Notes: generated by a model from the letters alone, not told the origin. DNA of 64,000 nucleotides from Devosia sp. Root413D1 (GCF_001425235.1 NZ_LMEA01000013.1:1-64000); one strand, 5' to 3'; shown: positions 8,181-20,462, numbered from the stretch's first letter. Numbers and translations are program-made.

Positions 8181-9617
8181 TCAGAGCACCGGCCCAAGCA
8201 TCGCCACGGTATTGTTCCAGATCCGCCGCGTGCCGCCCCATGCTTCCACTTCCGCGGCATGCACCAGCACGGACGCCTCGATATAGCTCTGCTGGCGTTG
8301 CCGCAGCGCCGCGGTGAGCGCTGTGTCGGCGATCAGCATGTTGTTCTCGAAGTTCAACTCGAAACTGCGCCGGTCCATGTTGGCCGAGCCAATCAGCGCC
8401 AGCTCGCCATCGACCGTGATGGTCTTGGAATGTAACAGCCCGCCTCGGTATTCGCGGATGATCACGCCGGCCTCGAGCAGCTCGGCGTAATAGCTGTGGC
8501 TGGCGGCTGCCACGACCCAGGAATCGTTGCGCTCGGGCACGATGAAGGTGGTCTCGACGCCGCGATAGGCGCTGGCGCAGAGCGCCGCCTGGATGGTTTC
8601 GTCGGGCACATAGTAAGGCGTGGTGATCACCAGCTCGCGCCGCGCCGCATTCATCACCGAAACGAAGATTTCCGGCATCGCCGAGGGGCGGACGGTGGCG
8701 CCGGTGCCGATCACCTGGGCAACGAAGCCGGGCTCGGCAGGCGGCAGCGGGCGCTGCAGCAACTGGGTCAGGTCGTCCTCGCCATGCCCCATCCAGTCCG
8801 ACGCGAACAAATGCTGGTTCTGCCGGGCAATCGGTCCTTCGAGCCGCACCATCACATCGACCCATGGCGCGAACTTCGCCTTGGGGGCGAAGGCGGCATC
8901 GGCGCAGTTCTGGCTGCCGCAATAGGTGACGGCATTGTCGACGACGACTATCTTCCTGTGGTTGCGCATATCGAGCCGCCCCCAGATCGCGCCGATCAGC
9001 GGGTTGCCGATCGGCATGGCGCGGGCAAGCTGTACGCCGGCCGCCTGCATGGCGCGCCAGTGCTCGGAGCGGATCATCGTGCGCGAGCCGACATCGTCGG
9101 CCATCGCCCGGCAGGCGACGCCGCGCAGCACCGCCCGCTGCAGCGCTGCGACGATCTTGAGCCCATTGGTGTCGGGCAGCCAGATATAGAACAACAGGTG
9201 CACGTGGTCGGTGGCGGTGTCGATATCGGCGACCATCGCCTCGATCGCCGCGTCCGAACTCTCGAGCAGTTGCGCCCTGTTGCCGGCAACCGGCGGATAG
9301 CCACTGACCGAAGTGCCGGCGCGAAACAGCGGCAGTGTCCCCTCCGGCAGTTGCGCCTCGACACCGGGCGTGCCGAACGGTGGTGGCAGGGTCTCGAAGG
9401 CCTTACGAAGCCGTGCGGTGCGGGTGCGTCCGATATTGGTTTCGCCCACCAGCACATAAGCGATCATCCCGACCAATGGCGCGATGACGATGATCATCAC
9501 CCAGGCGAGACGCGACACCGGTTCGCGATAGGGCCTGAGCAAGGCGCGGCCGACGAAGAACAGCTGCAGGCCGATTTCCAGCGCCAGCAGCAGCAACGCA
9601 ACCGTCGATCCCTCCAT
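8181..9617 (-). CDS. cls: cardiolipin synthase (phospholipase D family)
   Basis: This 478-residue inner-membrane enzyme is expected to join two phosphatidylglycerol molecules into cardiolipin and glycerol. It has two amino-terminal membrane helices (about residues 5-25 and 38-58) and two HKD catalytic motifs: HRKIVVVD (H220, K222, D227) followed by GSQN, and HSKTITVD (H396, K398, D403) followed by GSANMD. Order and length match bacterial Cls proteins. It lies upstream of the Abhydrolase_9 gene on the same strand with a 118-base gap, so cotranscription is possible. Other phospholipase D family transferases are the main alternative. Confidence 0.9.
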   Translation of the reverse strand: MEGSTVALLLLALEIGLQLFFVGRALLRPYREPVSRLAWVMIIVIAPLVGMIAYVLVGETNIGRTRTARLRKAFETLPPPFGTPGVEAQLPEGTLPLFRAGTSVSGYPPVAGNRAQLLESSDAAIEAMVADIDTATDHVHLLFYIWLPDTNGLKIVAALQRAVLRGVACRAMADDVGSRTMIRSEHWRAMQAAGVQLARAMPIGNPLIGAIWGRLDMRNHRKIVVVDNAVTYCGSQNCADAAFAPKAKFAPWVDVMVRLEGPIARQNQHLFASDWMGHGEDDLTQLLQRPLPPAEPGFVAQVIGTGATVRPSAMPEIFVSVMNAARRELVITTPYYVPDETIQAALCASAYRGVETTFIVPERNDSWVVAAASHSYYAELLEAGVIIREYRGGLLHSKTITVDGELALIGSANMDRRSFELNFENNMLIADTALTAALRQRQQSYIEASVLVHAAEVEAWGGTRRIWNNTVAMLGPVL

Positions 9618-9796
9618 GCGCCTGCCCCTTGCTCACCACCTCACGGAGACAATGGAATGATCAAGCTCAGAAAGTCGACAGGTGAGCTGCCGCAGTCGAC
9701 TAAAATCGTCGTCAATCGGCATTAGGCAAGTTTAGACGGCCCCGCTGATACTGTGCTTTTGTAGTTCGGCCAGCCAATGAGGGGTCGCAGCAAGCA
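9618..9796. promoter_or_regulatory. divergent promoter region between cls and a hydrolase gene
   Basis: This 179-base gap separates two divergent genes and must hold both promoters. The bases just before the rightward gene are less GC-rich than the surroundings. I cannot assign -35 and -10 boxes with confidence, and no clear operator palindrome is seen. Confidence 0.4.
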
Positions 9797-11326
9797 ATGA
9801 GCGAGCAACATCGCCGTACGCCTCCGCCGCGCCATGGCGGCTGGGACGTCATCGCCGGCCTCGCCTTCGCCATCGTCGCGCTGCTGTCGGTGCCGCTTTC
9901 CGGCGTCGCCATCAACGAGCTCGTGGCCAGCCCGCAAGGCAGCGTCAGCTGGCTGACCCTGTTCGTCGGCGTCGGGCTGACCGGCGCAGTGTTCTGGTGG
10001 CTGCTGCTGATCCGGCCGCGCCGCTACACCCTGTTGCGCGGCGCCATCGCCGGCGTGCTGGTGGCGTTCTTTTCCTATCCCGTTGTGCTGACATTGGCCG
10101 ATCTGCTGCGCCGCGGCAGCCTCGATCCCGAGACCTATGCCAGTCGCGGCAACAACCTGCTGCTGCGCACCATCATCACCCAGCTGACCACCGGCTTTGC
10201 CTCGACGCTGGCGCTCGCCTTCGTCGGCATCGTGCTGGTGCTGGCATTGCACCGCCGGCATCCGGAGACGATTCCGCAGCGCGACCGGCGTGGCTTCTGG
10301 CGCAGCGTGCCCAAGCTGGCGGCAGGCCTCGCGTTGTTCCTGGTGGTTGCACTGGTCGGCGCCTTCGCGGTGCTGACACTGCTGCCACTCGATACCGAGA
10401 GCCTCAGGGCCAACGCCGCGGCGAGCACCCCGGCCACCAGCTACGACGAAGCGGTGGCGAAAGTCGAAGCGGTGCGGGCCGAGGAAAAACAGCTGCCGCT
10501 CAATCCGCGCTGCCTTTCGAACCTCCTGACGCACGGCCGCAAGGTCGAGCGTGTCGTAGTGTTCTTCCACGGCCTGACCAACTGCCCGGCGCAGGCCGAG
10601 CAGCTCGGCACCAAGCTCTTCGCGCTCGGCTACAATGTCTACCTGCCGCGCATCCCGCAGCATGGCGATGCCGACCAGATGAGCCTGGTGCTCGCCAATC
10701 TGACGGCTGAAGAGCTGGTCGCTGTCGGCAACCAAGCGACCGACATCGCCCGGGGCCTCGGCGACGAGGTAGTCGTCACTGGACTATCGGCCGGCGGCAT
10801 CATTGCCGGCTGGATCGGACAGCATCGCGCCGATGCCGACCAGTCGATCGCCATCGCGCCGTTCCTCAGCCCCAACCTGGTGCCCGGCTGGGCCAACCAC
10901 GCAGCAACCGCCCTGTTGCTCAACGCCCCCAACGCCATGGTGTGGTGGGACCCGGCGACCCGCGACAACCCACCGGGCATGACCTACGCCTATCCGCGCT
11001 ACGCCACCCACGGCCTGGCGCAGGCGCTCCGCCTCAGCATCGCACTGATGGACACCGCCGCCGCGAAAGCCCCGCTGTCGCCGGGGCTGGGCATGCTGAT
11101 CAACGAGGCCGATGACGCGGTGAGCAAGGCCAAGATCGAGGAGTTGGTGCTCCACTGGCAGGACCACGGCGCCAAGGTGAACGTCGTGCGGCTGCCGCTG
11201 GCGCTGGAGCTCGGCCACGACCTGATCGACCCGCACCAGCCCACCGGCGATCCGGATCTCGTCTACCAGGTGATGGTCGACATGATGAACGGGGTGACGC
11301 CCACGATTCCCGAGACTGTTCAGTAG
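9797..11326 (+). CDS. membrane-anchored alpha/beta hydrolase (paralogue 2)
   Basis: This 509-residue protein has the same build as the product of 4905-6380: four or five amino-terminal hydrophobic segments (about residues 18-205), then an alpha/beta hydrolase domain. It has HGLTNCP, the nucleophile elbow GLSAGG (S331) and the late His in LGHDLIDP (H474). It is transcribed away from cls. The two paralogues therefore bracket cls and the Abhydrolase_9 gene. A duplication followed by inversion could explain this, but that is inference. The function is unknown; a membrane lipid or ester substrate is a reasonable guess. Confidence 0.8.
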   Translation: MSEQHRRTPPPRHGGWDVIAGLAFAIVALLSVPLSGVAINELVASPQGSVSWLTLFVGVGLTGAVFWWLLLIRPRRYTLLRGAIAGVLVAFFSYPVVLTLADLLRRGSLDPETYASRGNNLLLRTIITQLTTGFASTLALAFVGIVLVLALHRRHPETIPQRDRRGFWRSVPKLAAGLALFLVVALVGAFAVLTLLPLDTESLRANAAASTPATSYDEAVAKVEAVRAEEKQLPLNPRCLSNLLTHGRKVERVVVFFHGLTNCPAQAEQLGTKLFALGYNVYLPRIPQHGDADQMSLVLANLTAEELVAVGNQATDIARGLGDEVVVTGLSAGGIIAGWIGQHRADADQSIAIAPFLSPNLVPGWANHAATALLLNAPNAMVWWDPATRDNPPGMTYAYPRYATHGLAQALRLSIALMDTAAAKAPLSPGLGMLINEADDAVSKAKIEELVLHWQDHGAKVNVVRLPLALELGHDLIDPHQPTGDPDLVYQVMVDMMNGVTPTIPETVQ

Positions 11327-11394
11327 AAAGAGCGTTGCACGATTGGGCTGCGCCGGCGATCGTGGGTGCCCCGACTCTTGCCCCAGCCACCGGC

Positions 11395-11474
11395 TGTCAT
11401 CCCAGCGAAAGCTGGGACCCATTTCGCCACCCGCGCGACAGGGGAGTTGGGTCCCAGCTTTCGCTGGGATGACA
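11395..11474. repeat. intergenic palindromic repeat, GTCATCCC family, copy 1
   Basis: Two perfect 27-base inverted arms flank about 26 bases. Each arm begins TGTCATCCCAGC and contains its own small hairpin (CCCAGC-GAAA-GCTGGG). The same architecture occurs at 42301-42382 and, more diverged, at 61961-62045. It lies between the hydrolase gene and the end of clpB. Confidence 0.85.
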
Positions 11475-11570
11475 CCGTAGGCGGGGTGATTGCAGTGGGT
11501 CAGCAGGTTCAGGACCGAGCCCAACTACCGTGCCGGTGCGGTGGAAGTGCCAAAAGCCCACCACCCAATG

Positions 11571-11597
11571 AGAAAGGGCCGGTCACTGGACCGGCCC
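11571..11597 (-). terminator. clpB intrinsic terminator
   Basis: On the minus strand a 9-base-pair stem (GGGCCGGTC paired with GACCGGCCC) with a 4-base loop is followed by TTTCT. It sits 8 bases beyond the clpB stop codon. Confidence 0.8.
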
Positions 11598-11604
11598 TCA
11601 TGCG

Positions 11605-14226
<2,622 letters not shown>

Positions 14227-14311
14227 TCAACTCTCCTCGTCTGGCACGTCGGATCGCCCTGAATGAGGCACGTATCCAACGCCTGAAGCGTTGATTTGGC
14301 TCAAACGAAAC

Positions 14312-14340
14312 CGTTGGAGGATCGATCAAACCAGATCAAG
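14312..14340 (-). promoter_or_regulatory. possible heat-shock (sigma-32 type) promoter of clpB
   Basis: On the minus strand CTTGAT (14335-14340) is followed after 17 bases by CCAACG (14312-14317), partly matching the alphaproteobacterial sigma-32 pattern of CTTGAA and a CCA-rich -10 region. It lies about 85 bases upstream of the clpB start, a plausible distance. The -10 part is weak. Confidence 0.3.
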
Positions 14341-14477
14341 ACCCGAGGCCCGCTCAGCGGCGCTCCCTGGTCTCGACGCTGATATGGGGAGCCTTTCGAT
14401 TGAGAAAAGAGCCAACCCACGTTGCTGCAGCAAATGTCGCTGCTAGACTGCTCGAAAGCTTCGAGGAGGCCACGCCC

Positions 14478-15224
14478 ATGTCAGCCGTCGCAACCCTGCA
14501 GAGCTATGTCGAACGGCATTTCGTCGAGCTGGCGGAACTCGCTGACCGCGCCGGTGCCGACATGGCCACCGTTGCAGGCCTTGTCGCCGCCGGCGCCGCA
14601 CCAGAGCCGAGCTACCGGATCTGGCCCAACGGCGCCTTCTCGAGCCCGATCGGCGGGACCCATGGCGGCGAGCCCCAGGGCCTCCCGACCGACTGGTATG
14701 CCCCCGCCGCCGTCTGGTGGATCCGCCGGGCCCTCGGCATGAGCTTGGCGCCAGCCGAGATCGCCCAGCGCTTTGCCGCCGATTTCGTTGTAGAGTTCGT
14801 CACCCAGCTCAGCGCCCTGTCCGATGGGCAGCTGGCTTACCCCGATGTCTATGTCGGTGGTGTGCTGTCCCCGGACGCTGCAGCAGCGCTGGCCGCGGCC
14901 GAATGGGCCGACTGGATCAATGGCGGCTACGGCGTGTGCCTCCGGCACTGGAGCGCTGCCGATGCGATCGCCAAGATGCTGCAGCGCGGCCGCATCATCG
15001 CCCTGACCAATGGCGCAACCCGCGAAACGCTTAGCCCATCCGACCGGCTGGCATTGCTTGAGGCGCTGGAGCGGCTCGAAGCCGTGATACTGCCGTTTGC
15101 GCCGCACCAGCGCCCGACTGGCACGCCCGGCTTGTGGATCGACCGCATCCTCAAGCGCTACGGCCTTGGCCGTCCGACCGGCGACGCCACGGCAGAGCCG
15201 GCGACGTTGCGGCTCTGTGCCTGA
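14478..15224 (+). CDS. DUF6058-like protein of unknown function
   Basis: This 248-residue soluble protein resembles DUF6058 proteins: an amino region with SYRIWPNG, a central helical part, and YGVCLRHW followed by a long helix and FAPHQRP near the end. The start is the ATG at 14478 because GAGGAGG lies nine bases upstream; an in-frame TTG further up lacks such a site. It is transcribed divergently from clpB. Some DUF6058 proteins are noted near natural-product genes, but nothing here supports that role. I give no function. Confidence 0.6.
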   Translation: MSAVATLQSYVERHFVELAELADRAGADMATVAGLVAAGAAPEPSYRIWPNGAFSSPIGGTHGGEPQGLPTDWYAPAAVWWIRRALGMSLAPAEIAQRFAADFVVEFVTQLSALSDGQLAYPDVYVGGVLSPDAAAALAAAEWADWINGGYGVCLRHWSAADAIAKMLQRGRIIALTNGATRETLSPSDRLALLEALERLEAVILPFAPHQRPTGTPGLWIDRILKRYGLGRPTGDATAEPATLRLCA

Positions 15225-15229
15225 CGAAA

Positions 15230-15253
15230 AAGGCCGGGATCGCTCCCGGCCTT
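15230..15253 (+). terminator. terminator after the DUF6058-like gene
   Basis: AAGGCCGGGA and its complement form a 10-base-pair stem with a 4-base loop, six bases past the stop codon. A run of A before it and a short T-rich tail after it could let it act in both directions, also for the converging DUF4167 gene. Confidence 0.65.
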
Positions 15254-15277
15254 ATGTCTTTCCAAGGCGTTTTCGGC

Positions 15278-15940
15278 CTATTCGGCCGGTGTATTTCCGG
15301 CCGTGAGGAAGGCCGGCAGCTCGCCGACGTCAGGCTGCGGGGCGCCGGCGGGATCGGCCCCGCCTTCACCGCCCTGCCCGCGCGACCGGCGACGTGGCCG
15401 GCGATCGCGGCGGCGCGGCTCGCCGTCGGCCGGCGGCGCCTCGCCTTCGGCGGCGGCCTGCGGCGCGGCGGCGACAGCGGTCTCGACCGCGGCCATCACC
15501 ACCGGCTCGCTGCCGGGGATCGGCTGCTGCTGCGGTTGCTGCTGGTCGTGCTGCTGCTGCGGCTGCTGGTTGAACTGGCGCGGCTCGGGCGACGCGAACC
15601 GATCGTTGATCGGCGCGAAATCGTCGTCGTAATCGTCCTCGTCCGCCTGCTGACCGAACTGGTCGCGCTGCTGGTTCTGTGGCTGCGCGGCCGACAGGAT
15701 GCGGAAATAGTGCTCTGCGTGCTGCAGATAGTTTTCAGCCATGACGCTGTCGCCGGAGGACTGAGCGTCGCGGGCGAGCTGCAGGTATTTCTCGGCGATG
15801 TGCGAGGCGTTGCCGCGCACCTTCACGTCCGGGCCGTTGCTCTCGTAGTTACGGCTCAACGGGTTGCCGTGTTTACGGCCACCATTGTTGTTCCGACCAC
15901 GGGAGCGGTTCTTGTTGTTCTGTTGGTTGTTAGGTCTCAT
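15278..15940 (-). CDS. DUF4167 domain protein
   Basis: This 220-residue protein has a basic, Asn- and Arg-rich start (residues 1-30), the DUF4167 domain (about 38-85, with KYLQLARDAQ and AENYLQHAEHYFRI), a Gln-rich stretch (about 110-145) and a low-complexity tail rich in Ala, Glu and Arg. The basic ends suggest RNA binding, which is inference. The family is common in Rhizobiales and is usually found downstream of prfA and prmC, as here. Biochemical function is unknown. Confidence 0.88.
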   Translation of the reverse strand: MRPNNQQNNKNRSRGRNNNGGRKHGNPLSRNYESNGPDVKVRGNASHIAEKYLQLARDAQSSGDSVMAENYLQHAEHYFRILSAAQPQNQQRDQFGQQADEDDYDDDFAPINDRFASPEPRQFNQQPQQQHDQQQPQQQPIPGSEPVVMAAVETAVAAAPQAAAEGEAPPADGEPRRRDRRPRRRSRGQGGEGGADPAGAPQPDVGELPAFLTAGNTPAE

Positions 15941-16254
15941 CGTCTCTTTTCAAGCCTTGGAAAAGAATACTGAAGGCAACATGGGGACATCGGCACCGGG
16001 GGCCGCAGGCGCAATATCCAGCGCGGGCGGTCTCGTTCCAGCAGTACCTGAGCTATCGCGTGTTGAACCACTTTTTGCTCATCAAGGCGTCTCGGTTCCT
16101 CGTCCGAGAATCGAACACTGCCAAATGCAGCTTCGCCGATGAGCGGGTGGCCGTCACCTTGGCGCGATCTCGACCGCACCGTTGACAGCACCCGGAACCT
16201 ATCTGGTTCGCCCTGCCTTTCCAAGCACAAAATATGGGCGGCCCTAACGGATAC
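15941..16254. other. intergenic region upstream of the DUF4167 gene
   Basis: These 314 bases lie between prmC and the DUF4167 gene on the same strand. Short frames exist, but none has a recognisable product or ribosome-binding site. The region probably contains the DUF4167 promoter and a leader; no clear terminator, riboswitch or RNA gene is visible. Confidence 0.5.
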
Positions 16255-17106
16255 TCAAGAGGCAGCGTTGAGACGGGCCACCAGCATGCGATCGAGCCCC
16301 GCCAGATCAGGCGCCACTTCGACCTCGGCAAAGCCGGCGCCAACGAAGATATCGCTGACCGTGTGGCCCTGGCCGGAGCCGATCTCGAGCAGCAGCACAC
16401 CCTCGGCCGCAAGGAACAATCCGGCCTCGGCGGCGATCGCCCGATAGGCCGCGAGCCCATCCGGCCCGCCATCGAGCGCCAGCCGCGGATCGTGCTCGCG
16501 TACCTCGGGCATCAACCCGGCAATGACCCCGCTCTCGATATAGGGCGGGTTCGAAGTGATGAGGTCGAAGCGTTCGCCCGGCTCGAGCGGATCGAACCAC
16601 GAGCCTTTGAGCGCGGTGAAGCGGCTGCCCACGCCATGCCGGTTGGCATTGAAGCGCGCCATCTCCAGCGCCTCGGCCGAGAGATCGACGGCCACCGCGG
16701 TGACATCGGAATACTCGGTCAGCAGCGAAATCGGGATGCAGCCGGTGCCGGTGCCCAGATCAAGGATGCGCGGCCTGTCGAGCGCCCCGATCACCTCGAG
16801 CCCGCGCTCGACCAGGAGCTCCGTCTCCGGCCGCGGCACCAGGGTCGCCGCGTTGAGCTTGAAGCTCAGCCCCCAGAACTCCTTCTCGCCGAGAATGCGG
16901 ACCACCGGCTCGCCCTTGAGGCGGCGGGCGGCGAATGCCTCGAGCGTCTTCAGCTGCTTTGCCGGGACCTCCTCGCGCTCGCGATTGACCAGTTCCAGCC
17001 GGTCCATCTCGAAGGCTGCTTCGGCGAACAGCCGCGCATCCAGTTCCGCCGTGTCGATGCCGGCTTTCCGGAACAGGTCGCGTATCCCCCGCCATGCTGC
17101 GCCCAC
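16255..17106 (-). CDS. prmC: release factor glutamine methyltransferase PrmC (HemK)
   Basis: This 283-residue enzyme methylates the Gln of the GGQ motif in release factors, using S-adenosylmethionine. An amino-terminal helical substrate-binding domain (1-75) is followed by a Rossmann methyltransferase domain with DLGTGTG (116-122) and the catalytic NPPY motif (186-189). The start is GTG at 17106, eight bases after the prfA stop, so translation is probably coupled to that of its substrate. The length is normal. Confidence 0.96.
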   Translation of the reverse strand: MGAAWRGIRDLFRKAGIDTAELDARLFAEAAFEMDRLELVNREREEVPAKQLKTLEAFAARRLKGEPVVRILGEKEFWGLSFKLNAATLVPRPETELLVERGLEVIGALDRPRILDLGTGTGCIPISLLTEYSDVTAVAVDLSAEALEMARFNANRHGVGSRFTALKGSWFDPLEPGERFDLITSNPPYIESGVIAGLMPEVREHDPRLALDGGPDGLAAYRAIAAEAGLFLAAEGVLLLEIGSGQGHTVSDIFVGAGFAEVEVAPDLAGLDRMLVARLNAAS

Positions 17107-17114
17107 GCTGAGTG

Positions 17115-18191
17115 TCAGGAAATCCCCTCCATGGCGGCGAGCTGCGCCGCCTGGTTTTCGGTGATCAGCGCCGAGATCAGCTCCTCGAGCGCATCGCCGG
17201 CAATCACCTTGTCGAGTTTGTAGAGCGTCAGGTTGATCCGGTGATCGGTGACCCGTCCCTGCGGGAAATTATAGGTCCGGATGCGTTCCGACCGATCGCC
17301 CGAACCGACCTGCTCCTTGCGCGCTTCCGACCGCGCCGTGTCACGGGCGTTGCGCTGCTCTTCATAGAGCCGCGCCTGCAACACCTTCATGGCGGTGGCG
17401 CGGTTTTGATGTTGGCTCTTCTGGCTGGCGGTGACCACGATGCCCGACGGCAGGTGGGTGATGCGCACCGCCGAGTCGGTGGTGTTGACGTGCTGGCCGC
17501 CGGCGCCGGACGAGCGCATGGTGTCGATGCGGATATCCTCGGCTTTGATGTCGATGTCGATCTCTTCGACTTCCGGCAGCACCGCGACAGTCGCAGCGGA
17601 CGTGTGGATGCGCCCCTGCGTTTCCGTCGCCGGCACGCGCTGCACCCGGTGCACGCCGCTCTCGTATTTCAGCTTGGCGTAGACGCCCTTGCCGGTGATG
17701 TTGGCGACCACTTCCTTGTAGCCGCCGACTTCGCCCGGGCTTTCTTCCAGGAGGCTGAACTTCCAGCCCTGGAGGTCCGCGTAGCGCTGGTACATCCGCA
17801 ACAGGTCGCCGGCGAACAGCGCCGCTTCATCGCCGCCGGTACCGCCGCGCACTTCGAGGATGACACTTCTCTCGTCGGCGGCATCCTTGGGCAGCAAGAG
17901 GATGCGGATCTCGGCCACCGCCTGCTCGATCCTGGGCTTCAGCTCGCCGATCTCGGCGGCCGCCATCTCGGCCATTTCCTTGTCACCCGACCCGGCCAGC
18001 TCCTCCGCCGATTCGAGATCGGCGAGCAGCTTCTGGTAGGCCTGGATCGGCCGCACCACCGGCTCGAGCTCGGCATATTCCTTGCTCAGTTTGACGAACT
18101 GCTCGGCTGACGGTCCCGACGACAAAGCCGCCTCGATCGAATCAAAGCGCTTGGTCAGCGCGTCGAGCTTGTCCTGCGGAAGCGTAGCCAT
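17115..18191 (-). CDS. prfA: peptide chain release factor 1
   Basis: This 358-residue factor releases finished proteins at UAA and UAG codons. The codon-reading tripeptide PAT (187-189) identifies RF1 rather than RF2, and the GGQ motif (231-233, in SGAGGQHVN) reaches the peptidyl transferase centre. ATG at 18191, only six bases after the ptsP stop. It precedes prmC, the enzyme that methylates it. Confidence 0.98.
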   Translation of the reverse strand: MATLPQDKLDALTKRFDSIEAALSSGPSAEQFVKLSKEYAELEPVVRPIQAYQKLLADLESAEELAGSGDKEMAEMAAAEIGELKPRIEQAVAEIRILLLPKDAADERSVILEVRGGTGGDEAALFAGDLLRMYQRYADLQGWKFSLLEESPGEVGGYKEVVANITGKGVYAKLKYESGVHRVQRVPATETQGRIHTSAATVAVLPEVEEIDIDIKAEDIRIDTMRSSGAGGQHVNTTDSAVRITHLPSGIVVTASQKSQHQNRATAMKVLQARLYEEQRNARDTARSEARKEQVGSGDRSERIRTYNFPQGRVTDHRINLTLYKLDKVIAGDALEELISALITENQAAQLAAMEGIS

Positions 18192-18197
18192 GAAAAC

Positions 18198-20462
18198 CTA
18201 GATCACCAGCCCCTGCCGGCCGGCCCAGTCGAGCAGCAGCTCGCGGATACTGGGGCCATGCGCGCCTTCGAGCAGGGCGGCAGAGATGGAATTGCGAATG
18301 GGCGTGAGTTCGGTGCCAAGGATCATCTCCTTGATCGGACCGATGGAAGGCGGGCTCATCGAGAGCTTGGTCATGCCGATCGAGAGCAGCGCCAGCGCTT
18401 CGACGGTGCGGCCGGCAAGTTCGCCGCACATGGTCAGCGGCACGTTGTAGCGCCGCGCCATGTCGACGATGTGCTTGAGCGCCCTGAGCCGCGGCAGCGC
18501 GATCGGATCGTACGACTTGGCGACGCGCTTGTTGCCGCGGTCGGCGGCGGTGAGGAACATCACCAGGTCGTTGGAACCGATCGAGACGAAATCCGCCTCG
18601 GGCAGCACCTGGTCGAGCTCCCAGAGCAACGACGGCACCTCGATCATCGCGCCGAGCTCCAGCTTGCTCGGCACCGTCTGGCCGGCATGCTTCATGCGCT
18701 CGAGTTCCTTGTTGACCACCAGCCGGGTCTGCCGGAACTCCCAGGCATCGGTGACCATGGGCACGAGGATCTTCATCGGCCCGCCATTGGCGGCCTGCAG
18801 CAGGGCGCGGATCTGGATGCGCAGCAGCCCTTGCCGGTCGAGCGCCAGGCGCAGCGAGCGGAACCCCATGGCCGGGTTCTCCTCGGCCTCGTAGCGCAGG
18901 TACGGGATCACCTTGTCGCCGCCAATATCGAGCAGGCGGAAGACGATGGGCTTGCCCTCGGTGAGCCGGATCGCCTCGGCATAGAGTTCGACCTGCTCCC
19001 TCAACCGGGGGAGCCGCGAGGCGATCATGAACTGGAGTTCGGTGCGGAACAGCCCGACCCCCGAGGCACCGGTATCCTGCAGCATCGGCAGGTCGGCGAC
19101 GATGCCCGAGTTGTGCAGCAGCGTGATCTCGTGGCCATCCCTGGTGATGGCCGGCTTGTCCTTGAGTTCGAGGTAATGCGCCCGGCGCTTGGCCCCCAGC
19201 CGCACCTTGTCGACATAGACCTGGATCATGTCCGGGGTCGGCCGCAGGTACACCGTGCCCTGCTGCCCATCGACGATGATGTCGTCACCCGTCTCCGACA
19301 TCGAGACGATGTTCTCAGCCTGTCCGACCGCCACGAGGCCCAGCGACTTGGCGACGATCGCCACATGCGAGATGGCGGCGCCCTCCTCCAGCACCACCGC
19401 CCTGAGCCGGGTCCGGTCATACTCGAGCAGATCCGCCGGCCCCATGTTGCGGGCGACGAGGATGGCGTTCTCGGGCAGGTCCTTCTTGCCGGTGGCGCCG
19501 TCGCCGGTGAGCACGCGCAGCAGCCGGTTGGCAAGATCGTCGAGGTCGTGCAGCCGATCCTTGATGTAAGGGTCGGTCGACCGCATCATCCGGGCGCGGG
19601 TATCGTTCTGCACCCGCTCCACCGCCGCCTCGGCGGTGAGGCCGTTATTGATCGCCTCGGTCAGCCGGTCGACCCAGCCGCGATCGTTGGCGAACATCCG
19701 GTAGCTCTCGAGGATCTCGCGGTGATCCGAGAACGACTGCATGTCGCCATGGCTGAGCATCTGGTCGATCGAGACCCGCATCCGGTCGAGCGCAGCCGAC
19801 AGGCGCTTCAGCTCGACCTCGGTATCCTCGGCGACGAAATTGGTGACGACGACACGCGGGTCGTGCAGCACGACCTTGCCTAGCGCCACCCCGTCGGTGA
19901 AGCCGTTGCCGGCGAACTGCCGCGGCCGCCTGAGGTCGATATCCTGGCCCGGCTTGATCAGCGCGTCGAAATCGGCGGTCGACATCATCTCGGCGAGCAA
20001 GGTCGCCGTGGTCAGCATCGCCTCGATCTCGTCTTCGCCATAGGCATGCGAATCGCGGTTCTGCACCACCAGTACGCCCAGCGTCTGGCCGGCGCGCAGC
20101 ACCGGCACGCCGAGAAAGGCCTGGAACGGATCTTCGCCGGTTTCCGGGCGGTAGGCGAAGGCCGGGTGCGCCGGAGCGTTGTCGAGGCTGAGCGGCTCGG
20201 CCTGCGCCGCGATCAGGCCGACGAGGCCCTCGCCCAGCCGCAGCGTCGTCATGTGCACGGCGGTGGCGGCGAGGCCGCGGGTGGCGAACAGCTCCAGCGC
20301 GCCGTCGTCACGCAGCACGTAGAACGAACAGACGTCCGCGTGCATGTTGTCGGCGATGAGACTGACGATCTTGTCGAGCCGAGCCTGCGAAGCCAGCGGC
20401 TCCGCCATGGTTTCGCGCAACTGCTTCAGGAGCACGCGCGGCCCGCTGATCGCTATGGCCAT
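18198..20462 (-). CDS. ptsP: phosphoenolpyruvate-protein phosphotransferase PtsP (enzyme I-Ntr)
   Basis: This 754-residue enzyme starts the nitrogen phosphotransferase relay by taking phosphate from phosphoenolpyruvate and passing it to NPr. It has an amino-terminal GAF sensory domain (about 20-165), absent from sugar enzyme I, then the His-domain with the phosphorylated H366 (in AISHVAIVAKSLG) and the PEP-binding barrel ending with the catalytic Cys (C679, in TMCGELAGR). In this family GAF binds glutamine or related signals. It lies between lysC and prfA, its usual place in Rhizobiales. Confidence 0.96.
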   Translation of the reverse strand: MAIAISGPRVLLKQLRETMAEPLASQARLDKIVSLIADNMHADVCSFYVLRDDGALELFATRGLAATAVHMTTLRLGEGLVGLIAAQAEPLSLDNAPAHPAFAYRPETGEDPFQAFLGVPVLRAGQTLGVLVVQNRDSHAYGEDEIEAMLTTATLLAEMMSTADFDALIKPGQDIDLRRPRQFAGNGFTDGVALGKVVLHDPRVVVTNFVAEDTEVELKRLSAALDRMRVSIDQMLSHGDMQSFSDHREILESYRMFANDRGWVDRLTEAINNGLTAEAAVERVQNDTRARMMRSTDPYIKDRLHDLDDLANRLLRVLTGDGATGKKDLPENAILVARNMGPADLLEYDRTRLRAVVLEEGAAISHVAIVAKSLGLVAVGQAENIVSMSETGDDIIVDGQQGTVYLRPTPDMIQVYVDKVRLGAKRRAHYLELKDKPAITRDGHEITLLHNSGIVADLPMLQDTGASGVGLFRTELQFMIASRLPRLREQVELYAEAIRLTEGKPIVFRLLDIGGDKVIPYLRYEAEENPAMGFRSLRLALDRQGLLRIQIRALLQAANGGPMKILVPMVTDAWEFRQTRLVVNKELERMKHAGQTVPSKLELGAMIEVPSLLWELDQVLPEADFVSIGSNDLVMFLTAADRGNKRVAKSYDPIALPRLRALKHIVDMARRYNVPLTMCGELAGRTVEALALLSIGMTKLSMSPPSIGPIKEMILGTELTPIRNSISAALLEGAHGPSIRELLLDWAGRQGLVI

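Noticed and set aside
18258-19883. 541-codon open frame antisense to ptsP
   Set aside because: No domain seen; ptsP has all catalytic residues on the other strand.
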